From JAPLST01 sp964397565 (lineage in GTDB: Bacteria; Auribacterota; UBA3054; JAPLST01), in the NCBI GenBank assembly GCA_964397565.1, contig CAYNJC010000033.1:1-47347 (forward strand): a DNA stretch of 47,347 nt, read 5' to 3'. The position numbers and the translations under genes are program-made. The notes beneath the pieces are model-generated. The model was not told where the DNA came from. It did not search any database and saw only the letters and a program-made list of their open reading frames with translations. Below, one piece after another: positions 40,122 to 47,347 of the stretch (positions within the stretch are counted from its first letter, which is position 1; each line of letters opens with the position of its first letter).

Positions 40122-41257
40122 GCTTTCTGCTCCTTTGCCTTGGCCTCAGTGCGCTGGTCAATCGAGTCAATGCCGGTGAACATGCCGTCCATGTTGAGCT
40201 TGAACTCATCGGGATTGGTGGTATACACGAGCGCCTCGTCCGGCGTGACAACGCCCTCGCGGCACAGGCGGACGAGCGACTGGTTGAGCGTCATCATGCC
40301 CGTGTCCTTGCCGTGCTTCATCACATCATACAGCTCGGCGAGCTTGCCCTCGGCCAAGATGCGCCGCACCGTCGGCGTGGCGCACAGTATCTCGGTGGCG
40401 GCGGCGCGGCCGGCGCCGTCCGCGCGGGCAAGCAGCCGCATGGACACCATGCCCGCCAGCGATACGGCCAGGTCTGCCTGCACCTGCCGGTGTGCCTCGG
40501 GCGGGAACAGGTTCAGCATTCGGTCCACGCTCTGGACGATGTTGGTGGTATGCAGCGTACTGAGCACCAGATGGCCCGTCAGCGCGGCGGCCAGGGCCGT
40601 CTCGACGGTCTCGCGGTCCCGCATTTCGCCGATCAGAATGACATCGGGGCTCTGGCGCAGCACATGCCGTAATGCCGAGGCGAACGAGGCGGTGTCACTG
40701 CCCACTTGGCGCTGATGCACCAGCGCCAGCCGTTCCTGATGGACAAACTCGATGGGATCTTCGATCGTCACGATATGCGCATGGCGCGTGCAATTGATGT
40801 GATGGATGAGCGCGGCCAAGGTCGTGGATTTGCCGCAGCCGGTGGGCCCGACGACCAGGACAAGCCCGCTGCGCGCATGGGCCATGGCGAGGATCGCCGC
40901 AGGCAAGCCCAGACTTGAGAACTCGATGGCGCCCTCGGGTATCAGCCGCGCAACAAGGCCCAGGTTTCCCTGGTGGCGGAACAGATTGATGCGGAAGCGG
41001 CCCATGCCGGGCACGGCGTACGCCACATCCACATCGGATGTCCGGGCAAATCGTTCAGCCGCCATCGGCGTCAGCACGCGTTGGACATACTGCGCCATTA
41101 CGGACGCACTGGGCGGCGCGCCATCCTGGCGCAGCACCTGGCCATTCACGCGATACGACGGCGGGATGCCCGCGCGCAGGAACAAGTCGGACGCGCCCAG
41201 CGCGAGCATGCGGCCGAGATATTCTTCCAACTGCACGGTGGTGCCATCGCTGGTCAT
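40118..41257 (-). CDS. PilT/PilU-type ATPase, second copy
   Basis: 379 aa paralogue of the downstream pilT. ASDLFLRAGIPPSYRVNGQV, Walker A GPTGCGKST (137-145), Asp box IEDPIEFVHQE, Walker B SPDVILIGEMRD, His box GHLVLSTLHTT. All ATPase motifs are intact. The N-terminus is shorter than that of the other copy. Tandem pilT/pilU-like pairs are common; which of the two plays which role cannot be told from sequence. Fifty bases separate it from the exported protein gene upstream. Confidence 0.9.
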   Translation of the reverse strand: MTSDGTTVQLEEYLGRMLALGASDLFLRAGIPPSYRVNGQVLRQDGAPPSASVMAQYVQRVLTPMAAERFARTSDVDVAYAVPGMGRFRINLFRHQGNLGLVARLIPEGAIEFSSLGLPAAILAMAHARSGLVLVVGPTGCGKSTTLAALIHHINCTRHAHIVTIEDPIEFVHQERLALVHQRQVGSDTASFASALRHVLRQSPDVILIGEMRDRETVETALAAALTGHLVLSTLHTTNIVQSVDRMLNLFPPEAHRQVQADLAVSLAGMVSMRLLARADGAGRAAATEILCATPTVRRILAEGKLAELYDVMKHGKDTGMMTLNQSLVRLCREGVVTPDEALVYTTNPDEFKLNMDGMFTGIDSIDQRTEAKAKEQKA

Positions 41258-41307
41258 GCGTTACTCTGGTGTCAGGCGTTCACAGGTGACAGTACGCGAC
41301 GCGTGGA

Positions 41308-41940
41308 CTAGGGCTTGGCCTCTTCCAACAGCAAGTGCCCGCCCACATACACTTTTACGCGATAGCCCTTCAACTCCGCACCAACTTCGCGCAGCGTGCG
41401 GCCTTCACCGTGCGTCACCGGCCGCGAAGTGATCTGCACCGTTTCCAGTTTGCCGTTCTCCAGCTCGACCAGCTTGACGCCGCCGTCAATTTTGATTTCG
41501 GTGCCGCGTGCCGCGCCGCGCGCGTCACCCAGAAACTCATATTCGATCCGCGCCGGCACGGTGCCGGTCGTCGGCACATAGCTGAACTTGATGTCGAGAA
41601 TGCCGACGCTGCGCGTCACTTCCTGATGGATGTAGCGGGTGTGCTGGGTATCCGTTTCGATTTTCTTGGTGCGGTAAACCACCTGCACGTTGATGGTCGG
41701 CTTGGTCTTGGCCGGTGCGCTGCCGGTGGCCCCCGCGCGCAAGCTGGCAACACAGTGCGGCGACAGCATCGCGCGCGTCAATTTCAGCTCGCCCAGTGCG
41801 GTCTGCACAATGATGAACTGCGGCGTCACCTGTTTCAGCGTGCCTTTGAACGTCGAGCCGGTGCTGAGTTCGATCTCGACCTCGGCGCACAGGCCGACGA
41901 TGGTCAGCAACACCAATGCCGCGAGTAGACGTGGTTTCAT
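41308..41940 (-). CDS. Exported protein with N-terminal small beta-barrel, unknown function
   Basis: 210 aa. Signal peptide MKPRLLAALVLLTIVGLCA, then VEIELSTGSTFKGTLKQVTP and FIIVQTALGELKLTRAML, an SH3/Sm-like small barrel often found on exported PVC proteins. After a Pro/Lys linker comes a second beta-rich domain (VQVVYRTKKIETDTQ to VYVGGHLLLEEAKP). GGAG precedes ATG. First gene of the unit with the two PilT ATPases; a link to pilus function is possible but unproven. Confidence 0.75.
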   Translation of the reverse strand: MKPRLLAALVLLTIVGLCAEVEIELSTGSTFKGTLKQVTPQFIIVQTALGELKLTRAMLSPHCVASLRAGATGSAPAKTKPTINVQVVYRTKKIETDTQHTRYIHQEVTRSVGILDIKFSYVPTTGTVPARIEYEFLGDARGAARGTEIKIDGGVKLVELENGKLETVQITSRPVTHGEGRTLREVGAELKGYRVKVYVGGHLLLEEAKP

Positions 41941-42303
41941 GGGCAGGCTCCGTCGATGACGTTAGCGGCGAACAGCATGGCCAGCAATCGCCTTTGGGCC
42001 ATGTACTATGCTCATTATATCACTAACTAGCACGCGCTGCAATGACGTGTCATGGTACGAGCAAAATGTCCCATAATCCGCGCACCTGTGCTTCCATGCT
42101 GTGCATGGCCGACTCCCCACCGAGCTTGACGCGGTGGCAGCAGAAAGTGAAGGAGAAGGCGGCGTGTTGTTGCTCAATCTCATGCCCCCACGGCGCAAGG
42201 CCGTGGGGGTCTATGAGGAAACCGCAGAGACCCTGCGGGGTCGAATATGAACAGCCGTGGGCAAGCCCACGGTCAGTGCACCATCGTCGCCGCTAGCCTG
42301 TTC
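41941..42303. repeat. Gap with inverted R4 remnant and three hairpins
   Basis: No gene seen. A minus-strand TATAAT (42019-42014) may serve the gene at 41940. CTCAATCTCATGCCCCCACG at 42173 starts an inverted R4 unit. Three hairpins follow within 90 bases: CCCCCACGGC/GCCGTGGGGG (42185-42209), CCGCAG/CTGCGG (42222-42238) and CCGTGGGC/GCCCACGG (42255-42272). Confidence 0.65.
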
Positions 42304-42332
42304 TTGCGAATACGCCGACAATACAGTATACT
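42304..42332 (+). promoter_or_regulatory. Sigma70-type promoter for the lamin-tail gene
   Basis: TTGCGA at 42304-42309, a 17-bp spacer and TATACT at 42327-42332, 78 bp before ATG 42410. Confidence 0.55.
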
Positions 42333-42409
42333 AAATAAGAATGAAAGGTGATTGCTCCGCCACCACAGCATGCGGGCTTGGATAAACAGCCGTTGAGAAC
42401 ATTAAAACA

Positions 42410-43852
42410 ATGATGACCACTGCATCTCACGCCATGTCTGCATGGCGCTCTGCCCCGCTTGCACTCTTCACACTCGTTGGCGCATGCGCGCTGAATCTGG
42501 CGGCCGGCATTGTCGTCAACGAGATTGTCTACAAAGACGGCGCATACGATAGCGGCGACTGGGTCGAGTTGTTTAACAGCAGCGACAACCCAACCAATAT
42601 CAGCGGCTGGGTCATGATGGACAACGGTGGCCATACCTACACGAATCCACCGGGCACGATCGTGCCGGGGTATGGTTACGTGGTGGTGTATGGCAACTCG
42701 AAATTTCCGGTCGCCTATCCGGGCGTCACCAATCGGATTGGGCCATCCAACATCAGCCTGAGTAGCAATGACGCCGTCATCATTATGCTGCCCACCGGCA
42801 CCGTTGAAGACGAAGTGCACTATGAATGTGGCAGCCATGGCTGGCCGTATGCCTACGGCACCGGCCGGTCAATTGAGTTAATGTACCCCTATCAAAGCAA
42901 CAAAGACGCGGCGAACTGGCAGACGAGCACGGCGTTGGGCGGGTCGCCTGGTGCGGTCAATCCCGGGGCGATCGGCATGCGCGTCACTGGGCACAACCGC
43001 GCACCGGACGCGCCGACCAGCAGTCAGCAAGTAAATCTCACGATCCAGGCGAAAGACGCCTTTGCTGCCATCACGTCCGTGACCGTCAACATTGACTGGG
43101 GCGGCGGCTATCAGCAACAACCGATGACCAGCCAGCCAGGCGATCAGTATGCGCTCACGTTGCCACCGACGAACAACGGCCGGCTGGTGTGCTACTATTT
43201 TACGTTGCGCAACAACGCCGGTCAGCGCGACGATGCGTGGTGGAACAGCACGAATGAGCCCTACCTGTACCTGGTTGACGACACGCCCGATTACACCGGG
43301 TTTGTCATCAATGAAATCATGTACAACTCCTCGAACCTATGGCTGGGCGGCGGCTATGAGTACATTGAGATTCTCAACACCCGCACCAATGCGGTGAACA
43401 TTGGCTATTGGCAGTTCCGCGACTCGACTGACAAGTTCCGCCTGCCGCCGGCGGTGACCGTGCCGGCGGGCGGCTACATTGTGCTGGCGGACAACACGCA
43501 GGCCGTCTTGGGCGTCTACGGTGCGTTGCCGACCAATGCGGTGATGTTCAGCCTGCCGGAGCTTGGCCTGGCGAACAGCGGCGAAGTGGTCAAGTGGCAG
43601 GATGCCAATGGGGTCAACCTTAATCAGTTGACATATGATGATGCACCGCCGTGGCCAGTGCAGCCCGACGGCCATGGTCCATCACTCGAATTGATGGATC
43701 CAGCGCTTGATAATCAGTTGCCGCAATCGTGGGCGGCGTCCACGAATTTTGGCACGCCCGGCTACCGCAATTCTGTGACACCGGAACCGTGCGGCATAAT
43801 CGTCAGCGGGTTGATTGGCTGGAGCATCGCCCGGCATCGCCGGCAGCTGTGA
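42410..43852 (+). CDS. Lamin-tail-domain protein with PEP-CTERM-like tail
   Basis: 480 aa exported protein. Signal region with hydrophobic LALFTLVGACALNLAAG; the start could also be ATG 42413 or 42434. It has two lamin tail domains (LTD), about 28-175 (IVVNEIVYKDG, DWVELFNSSDNPTNISGW) and about 300-465 (FVINEIMYNSS, EYIEILNTRTNAVNIGYW), joined by a beta domain of CotH-neighbour type. The C-terminus TPEPCGIIVSGLIGWSIARH followed by RRQL has the PEP motif, a TM stretch and basic end of exosortase substrates. LTD proteins commonly accompany CotH/VTC/DUF4956 genes, as downstream here. Likely surface anchored. Confidence 0.88.
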   Translation: MMTTASHAMSAWRSAPLALFTLVGACALNLAAGIVVNEIVYKDGAYDSGDWVELFNSSDNPTNISGWVMMDNGGHTYTNPPGTIVPGYGYVVVYGNSKFPVAYPGVTNRIGPSNISLSSNDAVIIMLPTGTVEDEVHYECGSHGWPYAYGTGRSIELMYPYQSNKDAANWQTSTALGGSPGAVNPGAIGMRVTGHNRAPDAPTSSQQVNLTIQAKDAFAAITSVTVNIDWGGGYQQQPMTSQPGDQYALTLPPTNNGRLVCYYFTLRNNAGQRDDAWWNSTNEPYLYLVDDTPDYTGFVINEIMYNSSNLWLGGGYEYIEILNTRTNAVNIGYWQFRDSTDKFRLPPAVTVPAGGYIVLADNTQAVLGVYGALPTNAVMFSLPELGLANSGEVVKWQDANGVNLNQLTYDDAPPWPVQPDGHGPSLELMDPALDNQLPQSWAASTNFGTPGYRNSVTPEPCGIIVSGLIGWSIARHRRQL

Positions 43853-43914
43853 AACCGGCCTGAACCGCGCTGGCGCATTCATCCAGTACTTTTCCACCGT
43901 TTCGCAACACGTCC

Positions 43915-45018
43915 ATGCATCGTCACCATCGCCTGCTCCACTTTGTCGTGCTCCTGATCATTGTCAGCGCGGGGATTCTCGCCCTGATGCTGATGCGCAC
44001 GTCGTATTTGACCGGCCCGTTCACGCTCGAACCATCCGAGCAATGGATCGTGCGGCAGGAACGGCCGGGCGAGATCGTCGCGCAGCAGACCTCCGGCCGC
44101 CGCTCCGTGATCAACGCGGTCAGTGTCCACACCTTCGACGCCGCCGATGTGATCAGCATGAACCTGGCGTCGAATCTTGAGGAAGGCACGATGGTCACCG
44201 CCGGCACGCCGGTGATGGAACTGATATCGCTTACCGACCAAGCGACAGAGAAGATGCTGGTGGCACGCACGCGGCGGCTGACGGAGCAGGTCACGCAGTT
44301 GCGCGCCGGCGAAGGCCCCGCCAAAGTGGAGGAGGCGCAAGCCAACCTCGCGCTGGCCACGACCAATCTGGCGGGCTACGCACCGATGATTGAGCGCCGG
44401 CGCGTGCTGGTGGACCAAGGCGCACTGTCGTACGATGAGCTGCAGCAGATGGAAGTCGAATATTTCAAACGTCAAATGGAAGTGAATGTGGCGCGTACGG
44501 CCATTGGCGTGCGCCAGTCGCAGATAGGGCCAAGCGTCATCGCCGCGGCGGACGCGGAACTCGAGGAGACCGTGCGCGGACTCGAACTGGTGCGCGCGCG
44601 CCTCGCGGCCCGCTGGCTGGTCACGCCCGTGCCGGGCTGCCTGACGCGCTACAGCGGCAATCCCGGCATCCTGCTGCGGGTTATGAACGTGCACGACATG
44701 CTGGCGCGCATCGTGGTGCCGATCATGTATATTGACCGGGTCAAGCCCGGCGACCCGGTCCAACTGATATTCAGCGGGGTCGCCATGCACGCGATCACCT
44801 CGACCATTGACCGGGTCGAGGCCAGTTTCGATCCCGTCCTGGGCCAATCCTTGGTCTATCTGCTGGTGCCGGTGAACAACCGCGACGGCCGGTTGCAGGT
44901 GGCCATGAGCGGCCAAGCGGTACTGCATGCTGCCAGGATCAATCCAATAACCATGGTGTGGCAGCGGCTCAACATGGCCGGCTTCGGTCGCGCGCGGGTG
45001 CGGAGTGCAGAACCATGA
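43915..45018 (+). CDS. HlyD-like membrane fusion protein
   Basis: 367 aa. TM anchor about 9-26, then a biotinyl-lipoyl-like half (about 50-100, NLEEGTMVTAGTPVMELISL), a long coiled coil (about 110-215, rich in Glu/Gln/Ala/Arg), the returning half with RWLVTPVPGCL, and a beta-barrel (PIMYIDRVKPGDPVQLIFSG). Layout is that of periplasmic adaptor proteins of ABC or RND exporters, but no transporter gene is adjacent. Start ATG 43915 lacks a clear Shine-Dalgarno. Its stop overlaps the VTC gene as ATGA, so the two are coupled. Confidence 0.8.
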   Translation: MHRHHRLLHFVVLLIIVSAGILALMLMRTSYLTGPFTLEPSEQWIVRQERPGEIVAQQTSGRRSVINAVSVHTFDAADVISMNLASNLEEGTMVTAGTPVMELISLTDQATEKMLVARTRRLTEQVTQLRAGEGPAKVEEAQANLALATTNLAGYAPMIERRRVLVDQGALSYDELQQMEVEYFKRQMEVNVARTAIGVRQSQIGPSVIAAADAELEETVRGLELVRARLAARWLVTPVPGCLTRYSGNPGILLRVMNVHDMLARIVVPIMYIDRVKPGDPVQLIFSGVAMHAITSTIDRVEASFDPVLGQSLVYLLVPVNNRDGRLQVAMSGQAVLHAARINPITMVWQRLNMAGFGRARVRSAEP

Positions 45019-45764
45019 GCGGGGCAACGTTCGGACGCTACGAGTTGAAATACTTCCTGCCGTACGATCAAATCAACGAGCTGATCCAGTGGTCAGCACC
45101 CTATCTCATGCCGGACACGCACGCCCAGCCGGGCAGCCACGCGCGTCCGCATTATCTGGTCCAGTCCGTGTACCTTGATTCGGCGGCGCTGCGGCTGTAC
45201 AAGGAAAAGATCGACGGGATCAGAAATCGCAGCAAATTCAGGGTCCGCAGCTATGAAGTGGAGCCCGCGCCGGCCTCGTCCGTCTTTGTTGAGATCAAGA
45301 ACCGGCGCGATACGCAAGTGATAAAAGAGCGGATCGCCCTGCCGCTCGCGCACGTCGCGGGCATGCTGTTCGACGGCGTGCGCCTTGATACGTTGCCGCT
45401 CAACAATCATCAACGCAAGCCGCTCGAACGGTTTCTGTATTATTGCCAAATATTGGACTTGGCGCCCGTGGTAACCGTCATGTACGACCGGGTGCCGTTC
45501 ACCTGCCGCGCCGATACGCAAGTGCGGCTGACGATTGACACGAATCTGTATTACTGCGACCAGCGCGGCACATCCGCGCTCTTTGCCCAGCGGGTCAAAG
45601 TGCCGGTGCCGCTACCCGGCGCGATTCTAGAGCTGAAGTTCGACCGACTGATGCCGCTCTGGATGCGCGAACTGGTGCGCCGCTTTGACATTCGCCAGCA
45701 GTCCATTTCCAAATACTGCTACTGCGTGGATGCCGCCGTGTTCAATACCTTCGAACAGATCTGA
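45015..45764 (+). CDS. VTC-domain protein (polyphosphate polymerase-like)
   Basis: 249 aa tunnel-fold triphosphate enzyme-like protein. FGRYELKYFLPYDQINEL, LVQSVYLDSAALRLYKEKIDG, RSKFRVRSYE, VFVEIKNRR, VTVMYDRVPF, ILELKFD and the C-terminal QSISKYCYC are the VTC landmarks, including basic residues and acidic metal ligands. In eukaryotes the domain makes polyphosphate from ATP; bacterial homologues almost always occur with a DUF4956 protein, as here, and the bacterial reaction is not settled. ATG 45015 overlaps the HlyD-like stop. Confidence 0.9.
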   Translation: MSGATFGRYELKYFLPYDQINELIQWSAPYLMPDTHAQPGSHARPHYLVQSVYLDSAALRLYKEKIDGIRNRSKFRVRSYEVEPAPASSVFVEIKNRRDTQVIKERIALPLAHVAGMLFDGVRLDTLPLNNHQRKPLERFLYYCQILDLAPVVTVMYDRVPFTCRADTQVRLTIDTNLYYCDQRGTSALFAQRVKVPVPLPGAILELKFDRLMPLWMRELVRRFDIRQQSISKYCYCVDAAVFNTFEQI

Positions 45765-45766
45765 CC

Positions 45767-46489
45767 ATGCCCGCTACCGACCCCATGCTGATGCAGTGGA
45801 CGAGTTTCGCGTTCAATCCCACCACCTGGATGGATATCACGATCAACTTTCTGGTCGCGCTGCTGTATGCCGCGATCGTCAGTTTTATCTACCGCCAATG
45901 CCGCGGCCTGCACACCAGCCGCTCGTTCATTCAAACGCTCTACATGCTGACCCTGATCATCGCCTTGGTGATGATGGTGATTATGGGGGTGCGCGGGACA
46001 GCGGCGGTCGCCATCGCCTTCGGCCTGATGGGCTCACTGTCGATTATTCGCTTCCGCACCGTGGTCAAGGACAATCGTGACACCGCCTTCGTCTTACTCG
46101 CCGTCGGCGTCGGCATGGCGGCCGGCACGGGCATGTGGTGGATCGGCTTCATCGGGCTGGGCCTGATTGGCATGGTGCTACTGATCGCCGAGATCACCCC
46201 CTGGGGCCGCAGGCGCCAGCGCGTCATCGCCAAGATCACCATTCGCCCTACGCCCGGTGATGGTAGCGGTGATCCCGCACCAGATCTCAGTGGTGCCCTC
46301 GCCCAACTCGGCAACAACATTCAGATGATGCACGTCCGCAGCATGCGCTTTGGTGAGCAAATGGAAATCACCTACGCCCTGACGCTCAACCCGCACGTCG
46401 AGCCCCCGTATGTTGCGCAGCAGCTTTTGAGGCTCAGCGGCGTGGATGGCGTCAATCTCTTCAATCCCGACGAAGTGGAAGAACCCTAA
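45767..46489 (+). CDS. DUF4956 membrane protein
   Basis: 240 aa. Four to five TMs in the first 145 residues (INFLVALLYAAIVSFIY; LTLIIALVMMVIMGV; GTAAVAIAFGLMGSLSIIRF; LAVGVGMAAGTGMWWIGFIG), with the conserved SIIRFRTVVKDNRDTAF motif, followed by a cytoplasmic alpha-beta domain. Starts 2 nt after the VTC gene. DUF4956 is the standard membrane partner of bacterial VTC-domain proteins. Function unknown. Confidence 0.92.
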   Translation: MPATDPMLMQWTSFAFNPTTWMDITINFLVALLYAAIVSFIYRQCRGLHTSRSFIQTLYMLTLIIALVMMVIMGVRGTAAVAIAFGLMGSLSIIRFRTVVKDNRDTAFVLLAVGVGMAAGTGMWWIGFIGLGLIGMVLLIAEITPWGRRRQRVIAKITIRPTPGDGSGDPAPDLSGALAQLGNNIQMMHVRSMRFGEQMEITYALTLNPHVEPPYVAQQLLRLSGVDGVNLFNPDEVEEP

Positions 46490-46495
46490 GCGAAG

Positions 46496-46585
46496 TGGCG
46501 GAGAGACAGGGATTCGAACCCTGGATACCCTTGCGAGTATACTGCCTTTCCAAGGCAGCCCATTCGACCACTCTGGCATCTCTCC
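46496..46585 (-). tRNA. tRNA-Ser (anticodon GGA)
   Basis: 90 nt including encoded CCA. Acceptor stem GGAGAGA/TCTCTCC with discriminator G; D arm GCCAGAGTGGTCGAATGGGC; anticodon stem-loop CTGCC-TTGGAAA-GGCAG giving GGA; long class II variable arm (TATACTCGCAAGGGTAT); T arm CAGGG-TTCGAAT-CCCTG. Reads UCC and UCU codons. Confidence 0.97.
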
Positions 46586-46822
46586 ACACTAGTGCATTTC
46601 AATTACTTGCTTTATTAGAAGCAAGCTGAAACTCGACAATGCATTATTTCATTGCCATTTTCACTGCCATTTTCTCTTCTCTCTACTGTCAAATAACCAG
46701 AATATCAGGCGGCTTCAACCGCGAGTTTAGCCTATAATAACACTGCCAAAAACAGCTCTCTGGCATCGCTCATGGTGATAATACTGAATCACGGGCCAAA
46801 ATGCAAGCCAATCGACGACGAT
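46586..46822. other. AT-rich gap without gene
   Basis: Distinctly lower GC than the rest of the window. It holds an iterated CATTGCCATTTTCACTGCCATTTTC string (two ATTGCCATTTTC-type words) and a TATAAT near 46734. No gene recognised. Confidence 0.4.
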
Positions 46823-46891
46823 GACAGGTGCAAGCGCCAATGAGTATGTCGCATACGCATGCCGCAGATCGTGCATGCGGATCAGCGGCAG
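46823..46891 (-). pseudogene. Fragment of a tyrosine recombinase C-terminus
   Basis: The minus strand encodes WLPLIRMHDLRHAYATYSLA followed by a few unrelated residues. The HxLRH(T/A)xAT block is the box II signature of phage-type integrases. Nothing else of the enzyme is intact and the frame runs into unrelated sequence. Located 240 bp from the 5' end of tRNA-Ser. Confidence 0.4.
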
Positions 46892-47072
46892 CCAGCGCGA
46901 TGGTGCCCGTGCCGAGCGCCACGCCACCAGTGGCATCCTGTCCCGCACGAACCTGTGTGGCACTGGGTGCCGCCGCGCCGTCGGCCACCACGACGTAAAA
47001 CGCCGTGCCCGGTTCATCAATCTGCGCGCCGACAGTGAAGCCGGTGATGCGGGGCATGCCAACCGCCGGCCC
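46875..47072 (-). pseudogene. Fragment of a repetitive surface protein domain
   Basis: The minus strand encodes ITGFTVGAQIDEPGTAFYVV, then VADGAAAPSATQVRAGQDAT and LGTGTIALAAA, the pattern of a beta-sandwich repeat (IDExGTxYYVVxxDGAxAPxxxQVxAG) used many times in large bacterial surface proteins. Only one unit is present and it has no start or signal peptide; the surrounding open frame 46770-47264 is otherwise not protein-like. It runs into the recombinase fragment in another frame. Confidence 0.45.
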
Positions 47073-47317
47073 CATTGACCGGATTAGTCCACGCGCCGGT
47101 GCCGCGCCCATCGCCACGGCGTTGCCGGTCACGCGGGAGCGGCTGTACGCCCGGGCATCGCCGTGGTTGCAGTGCCCGGCTAGCATCAGCGCGTGGTCGA
47201 GTTGCTGCGGCAAGGCCATGAAGCGCTGCTGTTGCTGGAACAAAGAACTGGCACCAGGCAACACACAAGGACATTTCTATTGACTTGCAACAGCTAGTGT
47301 AGTGTTACAGTAATAAC

Positions 47318-47346
47318 TTGACAATGCAAGCTTGTTATGCTATAGT
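47318..47346 (+). promoter_or_regulatory. Near-consensus promoter at the window edge
   Basis: TTGACA at 47318-47323, a 17-bp spacer and TATAGT at 47341-47346, preceded by TGC (extended -10). It points out of the window to an unseen gene. Confidence 0.75.
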
Positions 47347-47347
47347 T

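Noticed and set aside
43879..45027. Minus-strand ORF of 382 aa.
   Set aside because: Antisense to the HlyD-like gene, whose domain pattern is clear; the ORF itself is His/Arg-rich and featureless.

Overview
The window is about 47 kb of GC-rich bacterial chromosome. The gene content points to a Gram-negative, heterotrophic member of the PVC assemblage (Lentisphaerota, Kiritimatiellota, Verrucomicrobiota or Planctomycetota). The clues are a lamin-tail protein with a PEP-CTERM-like tail, a prepilin-like CPxxGxxY domain protein, a four-helix-bundle (S23/IVP-type) gene in an intergenic spacer, sugar ABC transporters with oversized extracytoplasmic parts, and many short iterated intergenic repeats. 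No rRNA or core marker gene is present, so the phylum is an inference.

Layout. 1-1.2 kb: gcvT behind a 7-bp tandem repeat that contains its start codon. 1.2-8.1 kb: three tandem paralogous lipoproteins built of CarboxypepD_reg-like beta domains, separated by dense hairpin repeats including a 121-bp MITE-like element. 8.1-15.9 kb (minus): transketolase, a large exported protein with a degenerate alpha/beta-hydrolase domain, a lipoprotein metallophosphatase and adenylylsulfate kinase, probably one transcription unit. 16.0-18.0 kb (plus): SixA and a FecR-like exported protein. 18.0-27.5 kb: a lipid or envelope locus made of a minus-strand operon (ABC ATPase, ABC-2 permease, radical SAM, UbiA prenyltransferase, all with 4-nt overlaps), a plus-strand pair (small membrane protein, B12-type radical SAM), a GT4 glycosyltransferase inside a 16-bp inverted-repeat cassette, and a minus-strand pair (radical SAM, MGDG-synthase-like GT). 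27.5-28.6 kb (plus): three small exported proteins, the last a YceK-like lipoprotein. 28.7-38.8 kb (plus): a carbohydrate block with a GH63-like hydrolase, a pilin-like domain protein, a substrate-binding-protein/permease fusion, a four-helix-bundle gene, a second permease with a giant insertion, a Gfo/Idh/MocA oxidoreductase and a nitroreductase. 39.0-41.9 kb (minus): a small exported protein and two PilT-type ATPases. 42.4-46.5 kb (plus): lamin-tail protein, HlyD-like protein, VTC-domain protein and DUF4956 membrane protein. 46.5-47.3 kb: tRNA-Ser(GGA) and decayed fragments of a surface protein and a tyrosine recombinase.

How the genes work together. The 18-27.5 kb locus holds three different radical SAM enzymes, a UbiA enzyme, two lipid-type glycosyltransferases and an exporter. 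This suggests synthesis and export of an unusual prenyl- or glyco-lipid and is the best candidate for an undescribed pathway. The 28.7-38.8 kb block imports and processes a sugar through a transporter whose two membrane subunits have highly modified extracytoplasmic parts and whose ATPase is not in the window. The strongest structural observations are the occupied and empty sites of the MITE-like element in the lipoprotein array, the cassette-like GT4 gene flanked by duplicated rSAM/GT28 ends, and the loss of both Ser and His of the triad in the 1040-aa protein.
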